Shown here in pieces: positions 1 through 7,502 of a DNA stretch of 64,000 nt (position 1 is its first letter; each line of letters opens with the position of its first letter). The stretch comes from Candidatus Obscuribacterales bacterium. Lineage in GTDB: Bacteria > Cyanobacteriota > Vampirovibrionia > Obscuribacterales > Obscuribacteraceae. The stretch is from assembly GCA_020050835.1 (NCBI GenBank), contig JAGVKB010000120.1:1-64000 (forward strand), in the 5' to 3' direction. Made by a program: the position numbers and the translations under genes. The notes beneath the pieces were generated by a model. That model saw only the letters and a program-made list of their open reading frames with translations. It ran no database searches and was not told the DNA's origin.

Positions 1-1
1 A

Positions 2-436
2 ATTGGGTTCTTCAGCCCTCTGGCACTCGTCGGTAAGGATTACAACCAGGCTTTGTTGATACCGCTGGTGATGCACTGGTGTCAGTACATCGCTATCACT
101 TGGATTATTACTGCTAGGAAAAAGTCGACATCAGGAGTAAGAGCTAACCCCACTTGGAATTTTCTAACTATCTCATTTTCAATCGCGGCAATTATCTTAT
201 CGCTCGGATTTGCCAGCGTCTCGGCTCTAACATCGGCCTATTTCGGCAGACTCGCGGCCGGTCTATTAATTGGTATAAGCTTCATTCATTATCTACAGGA
301 TGCTTATCTCTGGCGCTTTCGTGACCCGGTAATCAGGCAGCGCCTCTTGCCCTATTTGAAACAGGTCGGTCTGCCGGCAGCCGCCTGCTCTCGACAACTG
401 GCACCGCAACCAGGAGCAAGCACCGCGCAACGGTAG
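2..436 (+). CDS. C-terminal part of a polytopic membrane protein (5' end outside window)
   Basis: The frame is open to the left edge, so the true start lies outside the window and only about the last 144 residues are seen. At least two hydrophobic segments are visible (around WNFLTISFSIAAIILSLGF and a following Ala/Gly-rich stretch), then a charged tail starting HYLQDAYLWRFRDP. The histidine, tyrosine and tryptophan just before the charged tail suggest a multi-span inner-membrane protein, but I do not recognise a named family. The last 25 residues are Pro/Ala/Gln-rich and probably disordered. About 120 bp separate it from the next gene, which has its own promoter, so it is probably not part of the exosortase group. 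The presence of a gene is fairly sure; its function is unknown. Confidence 0.6.
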   Translation: MGFFSPLALVGKDYNQALLIPLVMHWCQYIAITWIITARKKSTSGVRANPTWNFLTISFSIAAIILSLGFASVSALTSAYFGRLAAGLLIGISFIHYLQDAYLWRFRDPVIRQRLLPYLKQVGLPAAACSRQLAPQPGASTAQR

Positions 437-498
437 CCGGACTGGGTGTAGAACGAACGGAATCACACATGACATCCCGCTCCACAAGGGCGCCAGCA

Positions 499-529
499 TT
501 GACAATGCCATTTTAAAGGCAGGTATACT
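499..529 (+). promoter_or_regulatory. Sigma70-type promoter of the mini-protein/exosortase group
   Basis: A perfect TTGACA (499-504) is followed after 19 bp by TATACT (524-529). The spacer is longer than ideal. Transcription would start near 536, about 20 bp before the ATG at 557, which has a GGAGGGG ribosome site just upstream. This is the only clear promoter before the two mini-protein genes and the exosortase, so it may drive all three. Confidence 0.5.
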
Positions 530-556
530 TATTCGTGGTTTGAACTGGAGGGGTAC

Positions 557-766
557 ATGCAAGTTCGCAATCTGCTTTCGGCGCTAGGCATCTTAGCTGT
601 CTGCGCCAGCGCCGCGCTGGCTGGGGAAATTGTTCCAGTTCAAGCACCGGCGGCTGCCGCTCCACCAGGAGCCCCGGAAGTTGATGCCGGCATGTTGGCG
701 CTGCTTGGTACGGCAGCTTCGGCTGGCATCATTGCCTTCAAGAACAAGTTCAAGAAAAGTCACTAG
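557..766 (+). CDS. Mini exosortase-substrate-like protein, copy 1
   Basis: 69 residues. A signal peptide (1-22, cleavage expected after ALA) is followed by a short Pro/Ala-rich stretch of about 17 residues, then PEVDAG, one hydrophobic helix (GMLALLGTAASAGIIAF) and a basic end (KNKFKKSH). Motif, helix and basic tail together are the layout of a PEP-CTERM-like sorting signal; PEVD resembles the VPEID variant known from other exosortase systems. An exosortase gene starts 350 bp downstream of this stop, after copy 2. Cleavage at the motif would leave a peptide of only about 20 residues. Strong ribosome site GGAGGGG. The assignment as an exosortase substrate is inference from layout and neighbourhood. 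Confidence 0.8.
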   Translation: MQVRNLLSALGILAVCASAALAGEIVPVQAPAAAAPPGAPEVDAGMLALLGTAASAGIIAFKNKFKKSH

Positions 767-817
767 AGTCGGATTAACATCGCGGCGCCGGTACCGGTAG
801 ATCAACTGGAGGGATAC

Positions 818-1030
818 ATGCAAGTTCGCATTCTGCTTTCGACACTGAGCATCTTAGCTGTCTGTGCCAGCGCCGCACTGGCTGGCCAAATTGTTCCAGT
901 TGCAACGCCAACGGCGGCTGCCGCTCCACCAGGAGCCCCGGAAGTTGATGCCGGCATGTTGGCGCTGCTTGGTACGGCAGCTTCGGCTGGCATCATCGCC
1001 TTCAAGAACAAGTTCAAGAAAAGTCACTAG
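818..1030 (+). CDS. Mini exosortase-substrate-like protein, copy 2
   Basis: 70 residues, nearly identical to the preceding gene and created by the 261-bp tandem duplication. Signal peptide 1-22 (ending ALA), spacer GQIVPVATPTAAAAPPGA, sorting motif PEVDAG, the same hydrophobic helix and the same basic tail. The C-terminal sorting signal is identical in the two copies, while the spacer differs (GE/GQ, VQAP/VATPT). That fits selection on the part an exosortase would read. The ribosome site GGAGGG lies 8 bp before the ATG. The exosortase gene begins 81 bp after the stop and is probably co-transcribed. The role of the short mature peptide is unknown. Confidence 0.8.
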   Translation: MQVRILLSTLSILAVCASAALAGQIVPVATPTAAAAPPGAPEVDAGMLALLGTAASAGIIAFKNKFKKSH

Positions 1031-1111
1031 AGTCGGATTAACATCGCCACGCCGGCACCGGTAGATCAATGAGTCAGCCGATCTCCTCAATAGCAGCTCC
1101 TTGATTGCAGT

Positions 1112-2659
1112 ATGTTCGTGCACAGCCCACCGACAACTGCTTCGAATTCGGCTGACGCCGAAACGACTGCGGCGCAAAGCAAGCTATGCGGTAACAGCCG
1201 GGTGGCGATTTGGCCATGGCTAGTACTCTGGTCAATCACCGGGCTTATGCTGGCTTTCCAGATCGGCGGCAGTTGGTATCAATGTATCGCTCGCCGCTCT
1301 TTCAGTGAAAACCTGATCCCCGCCCTGTCCGCCTGCATACTCGCCTGGGCAGCCAGGAGATATGCCAAATCGGCACCCGTTCTTGCTTTGCACTTAGATA
1401 GCGCGGGGCTGCTCTTCTTCACGGCGATGATCGCTCTTACTGCCGCCGGGAATTACTTTCACTTCGCCCGCCTATCGTGGCTGGGTTTCCTGGCGGCGAC
1501 AGCGGGCTTAATCTGGGTATTGGCCGGAAGAGCCTACTTAAAACACTGGGCACCGCTCTTCCTGTTTTCCCTTCTGCTCCTGCCCGGGGCTCCCATAGCG
1601 GCTATCGACTGGACCGGTGCCTGGTTGAAGATGACATCGCTGCGTCTGACGATCGCTCTTTCCTCTCTTTTCATTCCGATTACGGCCAAAGGAAATGTTT
1701 TCTTTGTCAAAGGCGATGCCTTCGAAATTACGACGGCCTGTTGCGGAATGTCCATGTGGGTTGGTTTGACCTTCTTAGTGTTGCTTTGGCAGATCTATCA
1801 CAGACTGACCGTAGGCAGGACTGTAAGCCTGGTCTTTCTGGCCACTTGCTTATCCTTGCTGATGAACGGAGTGCGGCTCTGCATTACAGCGGTGGTTGCT
1901 TACTGGACGACTCAGTCGTTTGCGCTTTCCATTCATTCCAATCTCGAGTATCTGCTCTATCCGATTGCAGCGGCTGTCTTATGGCTGTGCATGCGCAGAA
2001 TCAGCCCCAATTCTTCAAAGCGAACTGCCGGTTACTTTCCAATTCCGTCGTTATCACCGGCGCGAAAGCTGCTCTTCTTCACATTAGTTTCAGCGTTGCT
2101 TGCAATTCCGGTCGTCGTTGAGCAGCTGGTCTGCGTAGTGGAGCCCAAGCGCCAGCGAGCAGCAATGCCGACGCTAGTCGGAGACTGGCATGGCACGGAC
2201 GTAGTTATCTCGGAGGCTGTCAGGAAAAACTACACACCACTCGATGTCACTTTGACCTGGCGAATGTACACGACGGCCGCTCAGCCACCTGTCTATGCGC
2301 TGGTTCAACAAGCGACCAACCTCGAAAACCTTCACGACGGCTACGCCTGCCTGGTATTTGCCGGAGCGCAGCCGAAGCGTATAGGGACAGTCAGAATACC
2401 AGGAACGCTCGCCTCTTCCGGTTCATTGTTTGAATACACGCTTGGCAATCAGCGGTCATATGCGCTTTTTCTCTACCAGTCCAAGGCGGGCACGGCGATC
2501 TTTCCTGCCAACGGTGTCTGGGAGCAACTAAACTTGGCCTTTCTTGGTCGACTGCCTTGCCGCTTGATCGAGCTCAATACGGCCATCGCCGGCAGTCCGG
2601 AGCAATCCGTTAAGCGCTTAACTCAATTCGCATCAGCATTTTCCAGGCAGCCGCTTTGA
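1112..2659 (+). CDS. xrt: Exosortase with fused C-terminal EpsI-like domain
   Basis: 515 residues. Residues 30-295 form about eight hydrophobic helices typical of exosortases, the integral-membrane transpeptidases that cleave PEP-CTERM-like signals. The expected catalytic residues are visible: Cys in TACCGMSMW (C210/C211), Arg in MNGVRL (R255) and His in SIHSN (H275). After a further membrane helix (about 318-342), residues 350-495 match the EpsI-type domain (DUF3485), including a WHG motif near 359 and a LHDGYACL segment near 407. Such fusions are known for several exosortase types. It directly follows two genes for mini-proteins with a matching sorting signal, which suggests a dedicated enzyme-substrate set. 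No strong ribosome site before the ATG, so translation may be coupled or start elsewhere. Which exosortase subtype it is remains open. Confidence 0.88.
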   Translation: MFVHSPPTTASNSADAETTAAQSKLCGNSRVAIWPWLVLWSITGLMLAFQIGGSWYQCIARRSFSENLIPALSACILAWAARRYAKSAPVLALHLDSAGLLFFTAMIALTAAGNYFHFARLSWLGFLAATAGLIWVLAGRAYLKHWAPLFLFSLLLLPGAPIAAIDWTGAWLKMTSLRLTIALSSLFIPITAKGNVFFVKGDAFEITTACCGMSMWVGLTFLVLLWQIYHRLTVGRTVSLVFLATCLSLLMNGVRLCITAVVAYWTTQSFALSIHSNLEYLLYPIAAAVLWLCMRRISPNSSKRTAGYFPIPSLSPARKLLFFTLVSALLAIPVVVEQLVCVVEPKRQRAAMPTLVGDWHGTDVVISEAVRKNYTPLDVTLTWRMYTTAAQPPVYALVQQATNLENLHDGYACLVFAGAQPKRIGTVRIPGTLASSGSLFEYTLGNQRSYALFLYQSKAGTAIFPANGVWEQLNLAFLGRLPCRLIELNTAIAGSPEQSVKRLTQFASAFSRQPL

Positions 2660-2722
2660 CCTTCTTGCCGCAATTTTGAAGCTTGCAATCTGATTGCAGA
2701 TGGTTTGCAACCGAGCTAGGGA

Positions 2723-2728
2723 TATAAT
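2723..2728 (+). promoter_or_regulatory. -10 element upstream of the PLP enzyme gene
   Basis: A perfect TATAAT in the context GATATAATTCGG. Transcription would start near 2735, about 38 bp before the ATG at 2773. No good -35 hexamer lies 17 bp upstream; TTGCAG and TTGCAA sequences occur nearby but at wrong distances, so an activator or an extended contact may be needed. Confidence 0.45.
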
Positions 2729-2772
2729 TCGGGTTCCAAAGCTACCGGCAACCGCCAGATACTGGGGCTCAG

Positions 2773-4047
2773 ATGAAAACAGAGATGCAAACACAAGAGT
2801 TGATTCAGTCAGCCGAGGCCGATCTGTCCGGACAGTTTGCCGCAATCGAAAGTATCGCCTTCGTCAACCAACGACGGGTACTGGAAGCATTCCAAGCTCA
2901 CCGGCTATGCGACGAGCACTTCGTAGAGAAGTCCGGTTACGGACGAGATGATCCTGCCCGCCAGACTATCGACAAGATCTTTGCCAGCGTATTCGAGGCC
3001 GAATCAGCCGCTGTTCGCATGCAATTGGTTTCCGGAACTCACGCTCTGGCTTGTGCACTCCTGGGCAACCTCAAGGCAGGAGAGCGTCTGGCTTGTCTGA
3101 CCGGAGACCCATATGACACGTTGGAGGAGGTGATTGGAATAGCAGGCGACCAACCTGGCTCTCTTCAGTCCTTGGGAGTGTCCTATGTACAAGCTGATGT
3201 CGAGCCGGCGCTAACAGGACAGGCGGACCTGGAGACATTGTTGCAACCTTTGATCGAGCCTCCCACCACTGTCGCTTACATTCAAAAATCTTGCGGCTAC
3301 TCTTTCGGCCGGCGCTCGCTGTCCAACCAAGACATCGCCAGAATCTGCGCGGCAGTGAAGACGCTCAACCCGAATTGCGCCATCCTGGTAGACAACTGTT
3401 ACGGCGAGTTTGTCGAAGATAAGGAGCCGACAGCCGCCGGCGCCGATCTGGTGGCCGGTTCGCTGATAAAAAATCCCGGCGGCGGGCTGGCTTTGACTGG
3501 CGGATATATAGCCGGCCGAACCAAAATGGTCGATGCCGCGCTCAATCGGCTTACCGCTCCTGGTATCGGCGGACATCTCGGGCTCACCCACAACCAGAAC
3601 CGGCTCGTGCTGCAGGGGCTTTTCCTGGCGCCTTCCGTCGTCGCGCAGGCCGTCAAGGGCGCGCTCTTGTTCGCACACGTCTTCGACAAGCTCGGCTTTC
3701 AGGTCGCCCCTGGACCGCAATCCAACCGTACGGACATCATTCAAGCGATCGCACTCGGCAGCGCCGAGCGCCTGATCTCTTTCTGCCGAGCGATTCAAAA
3801 GTTCTCCCCGGTCAATTCACATGTAGCTCCTGAGCCGGCTGAAATGCCAGGTTATCAGCACAAGGTAGTAATGGCTGGCGGAACTTTCATCGAAGGTGCG
3901 ACGATCGAACTGTCCGCCGACGGTCCGATGCGCGAGCCTTTTGCCGTCTTTTTCCAGGGCGGACTTACATACCTTCACGTTCGTTATGTACTCGAAGAGC
4001 TCCTGAAGGGAATGGCTGCCGGTGATCAGTGGGTGTTATACGGCTAA
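2773..4047 (+). CDS. PLP-dependent enzyme of the aluminium-resistance / methionine gamma-lyase-like family
   Basis: 424 residues, normal length for this family (YnbB type, Pfam Met_gamma_lyase). The cofactor site is clear: Schiff-base lysine in SLIKNPGGG (K233), cofactor-ring aspartate in LVDNCYGE (D207) and a glycine-rich patch GIGGHLG. An early segment EKSGYGRDDPAR and the SGTHALACAL stretch also fit the fold-type I family. It probably performs C-S lyase or related chemistry on a sulphur amino acid in the cytoplasm; the exact substrate is not known even for studied relatives. First gene of a run with prs and an MBL-fold hydrolase. ATG chosen because it follows a -10 element and GGGGC. Confidence 0.85.
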   Translation: MKTEMQTQELIQSAEADLSGQFAAIESIAFVNQRRVLEAFQAHRLCDEHFVEKSGYGRDDPARQTIDKIFASVFEAESAAVRMQLVSGTHALACALLGNLKAGERLACLTGDPYDTLEEVIGIAGDQPGSLQSLGVSYVQADVEPALTGQADLETLLQPLIEPPTTVAYIQKSCGYSFGRRSLSNQDIARICAAVKTLNPNCAILVDNCYGEFVEDKEPTAAGADLVAGSLIKNPGGGLALTGGYIAGRTKMVDAALNRLTAPGIGGHLGLTHNQNRLVLQGLFLAPSVVAQAVKGALLFAHVFDKLGFQVAPGPQSNRTDIIQAIALGSAERLISFCRAIQKFSPVNSHVAPEPAEMPGYQHKVVMAGGTFIEGATIELSADGPMREPFAVFFQGGLTYLHVRYVLEELLKGMAAGDQWVLYG

Positions 4048-4121
4048 AGATTTACTCTGTCGTCTTCCCGATTTTCTCTTTCTTATCTACAATGAGCCTG
4101 GGGCCGATGGAGAAACAGTCA

Positions 4122-5117
4122 ATGGTAGCTCAAGCTCAGATGCCGGCAAAGCAACGACAATACGCTGGTGGAAGTAGAAGCAGTTTGAAGATCTTCTCGG
4201 GGACTGCCAATCCTGAGTTGTCTCGGGAAGTGACCGACTACCTGGAGACCAATCTCGGGCAAGTCAGAATCTCACCTTTTTCCGACGGCGAAATTTACGT
4301 TCAAATTCAAGAGAGCGTTCGGGGCATAGATTGCTTTGTGATTCAGCCGACCTGCACGCCGGTCAACGAGAATTTGATGGAGCTGCTCATCTTGATCGAC
4401 GCGCTCAAGCGAGCCAGCGCCGGCCGGATCACAGTCGTGATGCCTTACTTCGGATATGGCAGACAGGATAGAAAAGCGGCCGGCCGAGAAGCGATCACAG
4501 CCAAGCTGGTCGCAGATCTTCTGACCACTTCAGGCGCCCAAAGAGTGGTCGGACTCGACCTTCATGCGCCGCAGATCATGGGCTTCTTCAATATTCTGGT
4601 CGACCACCTGTATGCCAGCCCGGTGCTTTTGGAGTACATTCGCGCCAATCTCATGCATAACGACGTGGTGGTAGTCTCGCCTGACGTCGGCGGCGTAGCC
4701 AGAGCCAGAGCGTTCGCGAAAAAGCTCAACGACGCGCCGATCGCCATCATTGATAAGCGCCGAACCAAGCACAATGAAGCCGAAGTGTTGAACATAGTTG
4801 GCGAAGTGAAAGGAAAGACAGCGATCATGGTCGATGACATGATCGATACGGCCGGCACGATCGTCAAAGGAGCGGAGCTGCTTCAGAAGGAAGGGGCGAA
4901 GGCGATCTACGCCTGCGCGACTCATCCCGTGCTCTCCGGTCCAGCCATGGACAGGATCAACAACTCACCAATCGAGAAACTGGTAGTCACTAACTCAATC
5001 CCACACGATCCCAAGCGAATCAGCAAGAAAATCGTTCAAGTCAGCGTAGCCAAATTGCTCGGTGAAGCGATTACCCGAATTCACGACGATTCTTCCGTAA
5101 GCGAACTTTTCGAATAA
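4122..5117 (+). CDS. prs: Ribose-phosphate pyrophosphokinase
   Basis: Makes PRPP from ribose 5-phosphate and ATP for nucleotide, histidine, tryptophan and NAD synthesis. Family landmarks: LKIFSGTANPELSREV near the start, the FSDGEIYVQIQESVRG segment, the flexible-loop sequence YGRQDRK, and the PRPP-binding loop MVDDMIDTAGT. The frame is open back to 4029, overlapping the upstream gene. The ATG at 4122 is preferred because GGAG lies 9 bp upstream and it gives 331 residues, close to the usual 310-330. GTG 4029 and ATGs 4092 and 4107 are alternatives. The stop codon shares one base with the next start (TAATG), so the next gene is translationally coupled. Confidence 0.95.
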   Translation: MVAQAQMPAKQRQYAGGSRSSLKIFSGTANPELSREVTDYLETNLGQVRISPFSDGEIYVQIQESVRGIDCFVIQPTCTPVNENLMELLILIDALKRASAGRITVVMPYFGYGRQDRKAAGREAITAKLVADLLTTSGAQRVVGLDLHAPQIMGFFNILVDHLYASPVLLEYIRANLMHNDVVVVSPDVGGVARARAFAKKLNDAPIAIIDKRRTKHNEAEVLNIVGEVKGKTAIMVDDMIDTAGTIVKGAELLQKEGAKAIYACATHPVLSGPAMDRINNSPIEKLVVTNSIPHDPKRISKKIVQVSVAKLLGEAITRIHDDSSVSELFE

Positions 5118-5746
5118 TGCTTGTCGATTCCTTTCCTGTCGGCCCACTGCAGTGCAACTGCTCGATTATCGCCTGCAAAGAGACTGGCGAGGCAGCCATA
5201 GTCGACGCCGGCGGCGATGCGCTCAAGATCATTGAAGCCTGCCAGGCACATGGACTGACGATCAAGTATCTATTGCATACACACGCCCATTTCGATCATA
5301 TCGTCGGCTCCAAGGAGCTCAAAGAGAAGACCGGAGCCGAAATACTCCTGCACAAGGGAGATCAATGGTTGTACGACAATCTGAGCAAGCAAGGACAGCT
5401 GTTCGGGTTCAAGTTCGATCAACCGCTGCCGGTAGACCGTTATCTGGACGACGGCGAAGAGATTCAAATCGGCAAATTGAAGACTACTGTTATTCACACG
5501 CCCGGACATACTCCCGGCAGCCTTTGCTTTTCATTGGCTGACAAAGAGAGCGTGCTCTTTTCGGGCGACACCCTCTTTCATCGCTCGATCGGCCGCACTG
5601 ATTTATGGGGCGGCTCATACGAGCAAATAATCGACTCGATCGCAAACCGGCTCATGACGCTCGATGACAGCACCAGAGTGATTCCCGGACATGGACCGGA
5701 CACCGACATCTGGTCGGAGAAGAAAGAGAATCCTTTCCTTTCGTAG
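5117..5746 (+). CDS. Metallo-beta-lactamase-fold hydrolase, glyoxalase II-like
   Basis: 209 residues. All metal ligands of the MBL fold are present: THAHFDH near 57, HTPGHTPGS near 129, FSGDTLF near 151 and VIPGHGPDT near 192. Length and motif order match the short glyoxalase II-like group (YcbL type), cytoplasmic thioester hydrolases without the long C-terminal domain of GloB. Its start overlaps the prs stop by one base (TAATG), so the two are made together, although no pathway link is obvious. Could hydrolyse S-lactoylglutathione-like or other acyl thioesters; the substrate cannot be read from sequence. Confidence 0.88.
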   Translation: MLVDSFPVGPLQCNCSIIACKETGEAAIVDAGGDALKIIEACQAHGLTIKYLLHTHAHFDHIVGSKELKEKTGAEILLHKGDQWLYDNLSKQGQLFGFKFDQPLPVDRYLDDGEEIQIGKLKTTVIHTPGHTPGSLCFSLADKESVLFSGDTLFHRSIGRTDLWGGSYEQIIDSIANRLMTLDDSTRVIPGHGPDTDIWSEKKENPFLS

Positions 5747-5770
5747 CGGCAAGGCAAGAGTGCTGCCTGC

Positions 5771-5794
5771 GGCATTGCCACCGGCGGCAGTGCC
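5771..5794. terminator. Hairpin between convergent genes
   Basis: GGCATTGCC and GGCAGTGCC form a 9-bp stem with one G-T pair and a 6-base loop, midway between the converging ends of the MBL-fold gene and the DUF2252 gene. There is no following T run, so intrinsic termination is uncertain. Confidence 0.3.
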
Positions 5795-5829
5795 GACCCT
5801 AATCTTCACGAGCGTGGTTTCAAACAGCT

Positions 5830-7275
5830 CTACTCCTGGTCGCTAATCGCTTTGATCCGGCCGGATCTGACAGCGGCTTGCAGCGCGGCATGATCCTTCT
5901 CCACTTGATTGGCGTATGCCAGAGAATAGTCGGCGATCGCCTTATCCAGCCCATCATCGCTGCCGAGATAACCTTTAATCACCGCCGAATCACCGGAGCG
6001 GGCATGCGCCCGCGCCAGCACCGCTCCCATCACTTCGGCTATCTCGACCAGCTGCGGACCTTCCCAAAGCTGCGGCTCCGGTTTCACCTTGGTGTCTCTC
6101 AGCTGGCGAAGATAGAAATGCTTGCCGTCATGAAACTTGGTCCAACCGAGGAAGATGTCGCTGGCAGACTGAACGATCCGCTGTCCTTCTACCACACGCT
6201 GTCCATGGTTTTCGAAGATGCTCTTGCCGGCGAACGGCTCCAAAACCGACTCGCGCGCCTCCTTGAACTGCAAGAACAGCGGCTCATCATCAGGAGCAAG
6301 CATCAACGCGACCGCGCACATCGTTCCGACACTGCCGATTCCGACCACCTTAATGGCAAAATCTGCCAGTTTGTAGCGATTGAACAGCCGGCGGCGGTCC
6401 TCTTGAAGCGACTCGGCATAGAGAGTCAGCGCATTGTGCACGCTCTCGTTGTAAGCTTTCCGGTCCTCCGACGGTACGTGATACATGACCGGCGGGCTGT
6501 CTTTTATCAAGTAACTACCGTCTTTTTGCTCGGTCAATTTCGGAAAGTAGTAGTCCTGAATCGTGCGCTTCTTCTCTTTCTTCAGCTGGTCTTTACTCCG
6601 CTTTTGCAACTCTGCATCGGTCGTTCCTTCAATCACGCGGTCGAAGTCGACCCGGTCGTACCAGATATCCAGAATGCTCATTTTGGAATACTCGCCCATC
6701 TTGTCTCGATAGGAGCGCACGACTGCCTCGACAGCTTCTGTTGCATAGCGCGGCTTCAAACCATTGTCCCTGGCGGTCAGCACAAAGCTGACGGTCAAAC
6801 GCTTTAAATCCCACTCCCAGGGAGCTGGCAAAGTTTCATCAAAGTCATTGATGTCAAAGACGATATTGCGCTCGGGAGTTCTAAACGCTCCGAAATTGAG
6901 GAGGTGGCAGTCACCGCAGACCTGCACTCGCACCTTCATTGTCGGCGTATTCGCCAGATCAACAGCCATCAACGCCGCCGCTCCCCGGTAGAAGGTAAAC
7001 GGCGATTGCATCATCCGCCCGTAGCGCAACGGGATTAGCTCCGGAAGCCGTCCCTGGTTGGATTTCTCCAGGACGTCGACCGGATCCGGCCGGTTCGGCG
7101 CGACCTTGAACCCGGCATGGTCCTCGACCGGGTAAGAGGCTCTTAACGCTTTGCCCCTGGCCTTGCGCTCGTCACGAGGGGAAATCGTGTTGTCGTGAAG
7201 CATCGCCGCCTCGGCAGTCTGCTGCCTCCGCTTTCTCTCCTCTTTAGGATCTTTCGCTTGAGTATCCAATTCCAT
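5830..7275 (-). CDS. DUF2252 family protein
   Basis: 481 residues. Typical DUF2252 segments: RMMQSPFTFYRGAAALM, CGDCHLLNFGAF, VFDINDFDET and WEWDLKRL. The CGDCHLxNFG and DINDFD pair resembles the catalytic and metal loops of aminoglycoside-phosphotransferase/kinase-like folds, so a small-molecule or protein kinase activity is possible; the family has no established reaction to my knowledge. The first 60 residues are very charged (many Lys/Arg/Glu). The start is supported by GGGGGAG just upstream of the ATG. It stands alone on the minus strand, 227 bp downstream of the foldase gene. Confidence 0.88.
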   Translation of the reverse strand: MELDTQAKDPKEERKRRQQTAEAAMLHDNTISPRDERKARGKALRASYPVEDHAGFKVAPNRPDPVDVLEKSNQGRLPELIPLRYGRMMQSPFTFYRGAAALMAVDLANTPTMKVRVQVCGDCHLLNFGAFRTPERNIVFDINDFDETLPAPWEWDLKRLTVSFVLTARDNGLKPRYATEAVEAVVRSYRDKMGEYSKMSILDIWYDRVDFDRVIEGTTDAELQKRSKDQLKKEKKRTIQDYYFPKLTEQKDGSYLIKDSPPVMYHVPSEDRKAYNESVHNALTLYAESLQEDRRRLFNRYKLADFAIKVVGIGSVGTMCAVALMLAPDDEPLFLQFKEARESVLEPFAGKSIFENHGQRVVEGQRIVQSASDIFLGWTKFHDGKHFYLRQLRDTKVKPEPQLWEGPQLVEIAEVMGAVLARAHARSGDSAVIKGYLGSDDGLDKAIADYSLAYANQVEKDHAALQAAVRSGRIKAISDQE

Positions 7276-7502
7276 CTCCCCCGAACCCGTCAGGAAAACC
7301 TACCGTAGAATTCATACCCAGATAAACGACATTCCCATTACAACTTAATGCTCTATAAAGGCAATTTTCCGATCACTTAAAATCCCAGGCGGCTGTTTTG
7401 GCCCCTACCGATCCGTATCGGGCAGATTAGCTGGTCATGACTGACCACCACCGACCGGCTTTCACTGTTCTGGGCGATGCTATCTTTAGCAGCCAGCCGC
7501 TC

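Larger units (their letters stand above)
543..1069 (+). repeat. Tandem duplication, two 261-bp units each holding one mini-protein gene
   Basis: Two head-to-tail copies, about 543-803 and 804-1069. Each begins with AACTGGAGGGRTACATG (ribosome site plus start) and ends with the same trailer, GAGTCGGATTAACATCGC...GTAGATCAA. The start codons are 261 bp apart. The copies differ by scattered substitutions and one extra codon in the second, so the duplication is recent or kept similar by conversion. Confidence 0.9.

Noticed and set aside
593-1177. Open minus-strand frames across the two mini-protein genes
   Set aside because: They mirror each other only because of the tandem duplication and have no ribosome sites; the plus-strand proteins have signal peptides and sorting signals.
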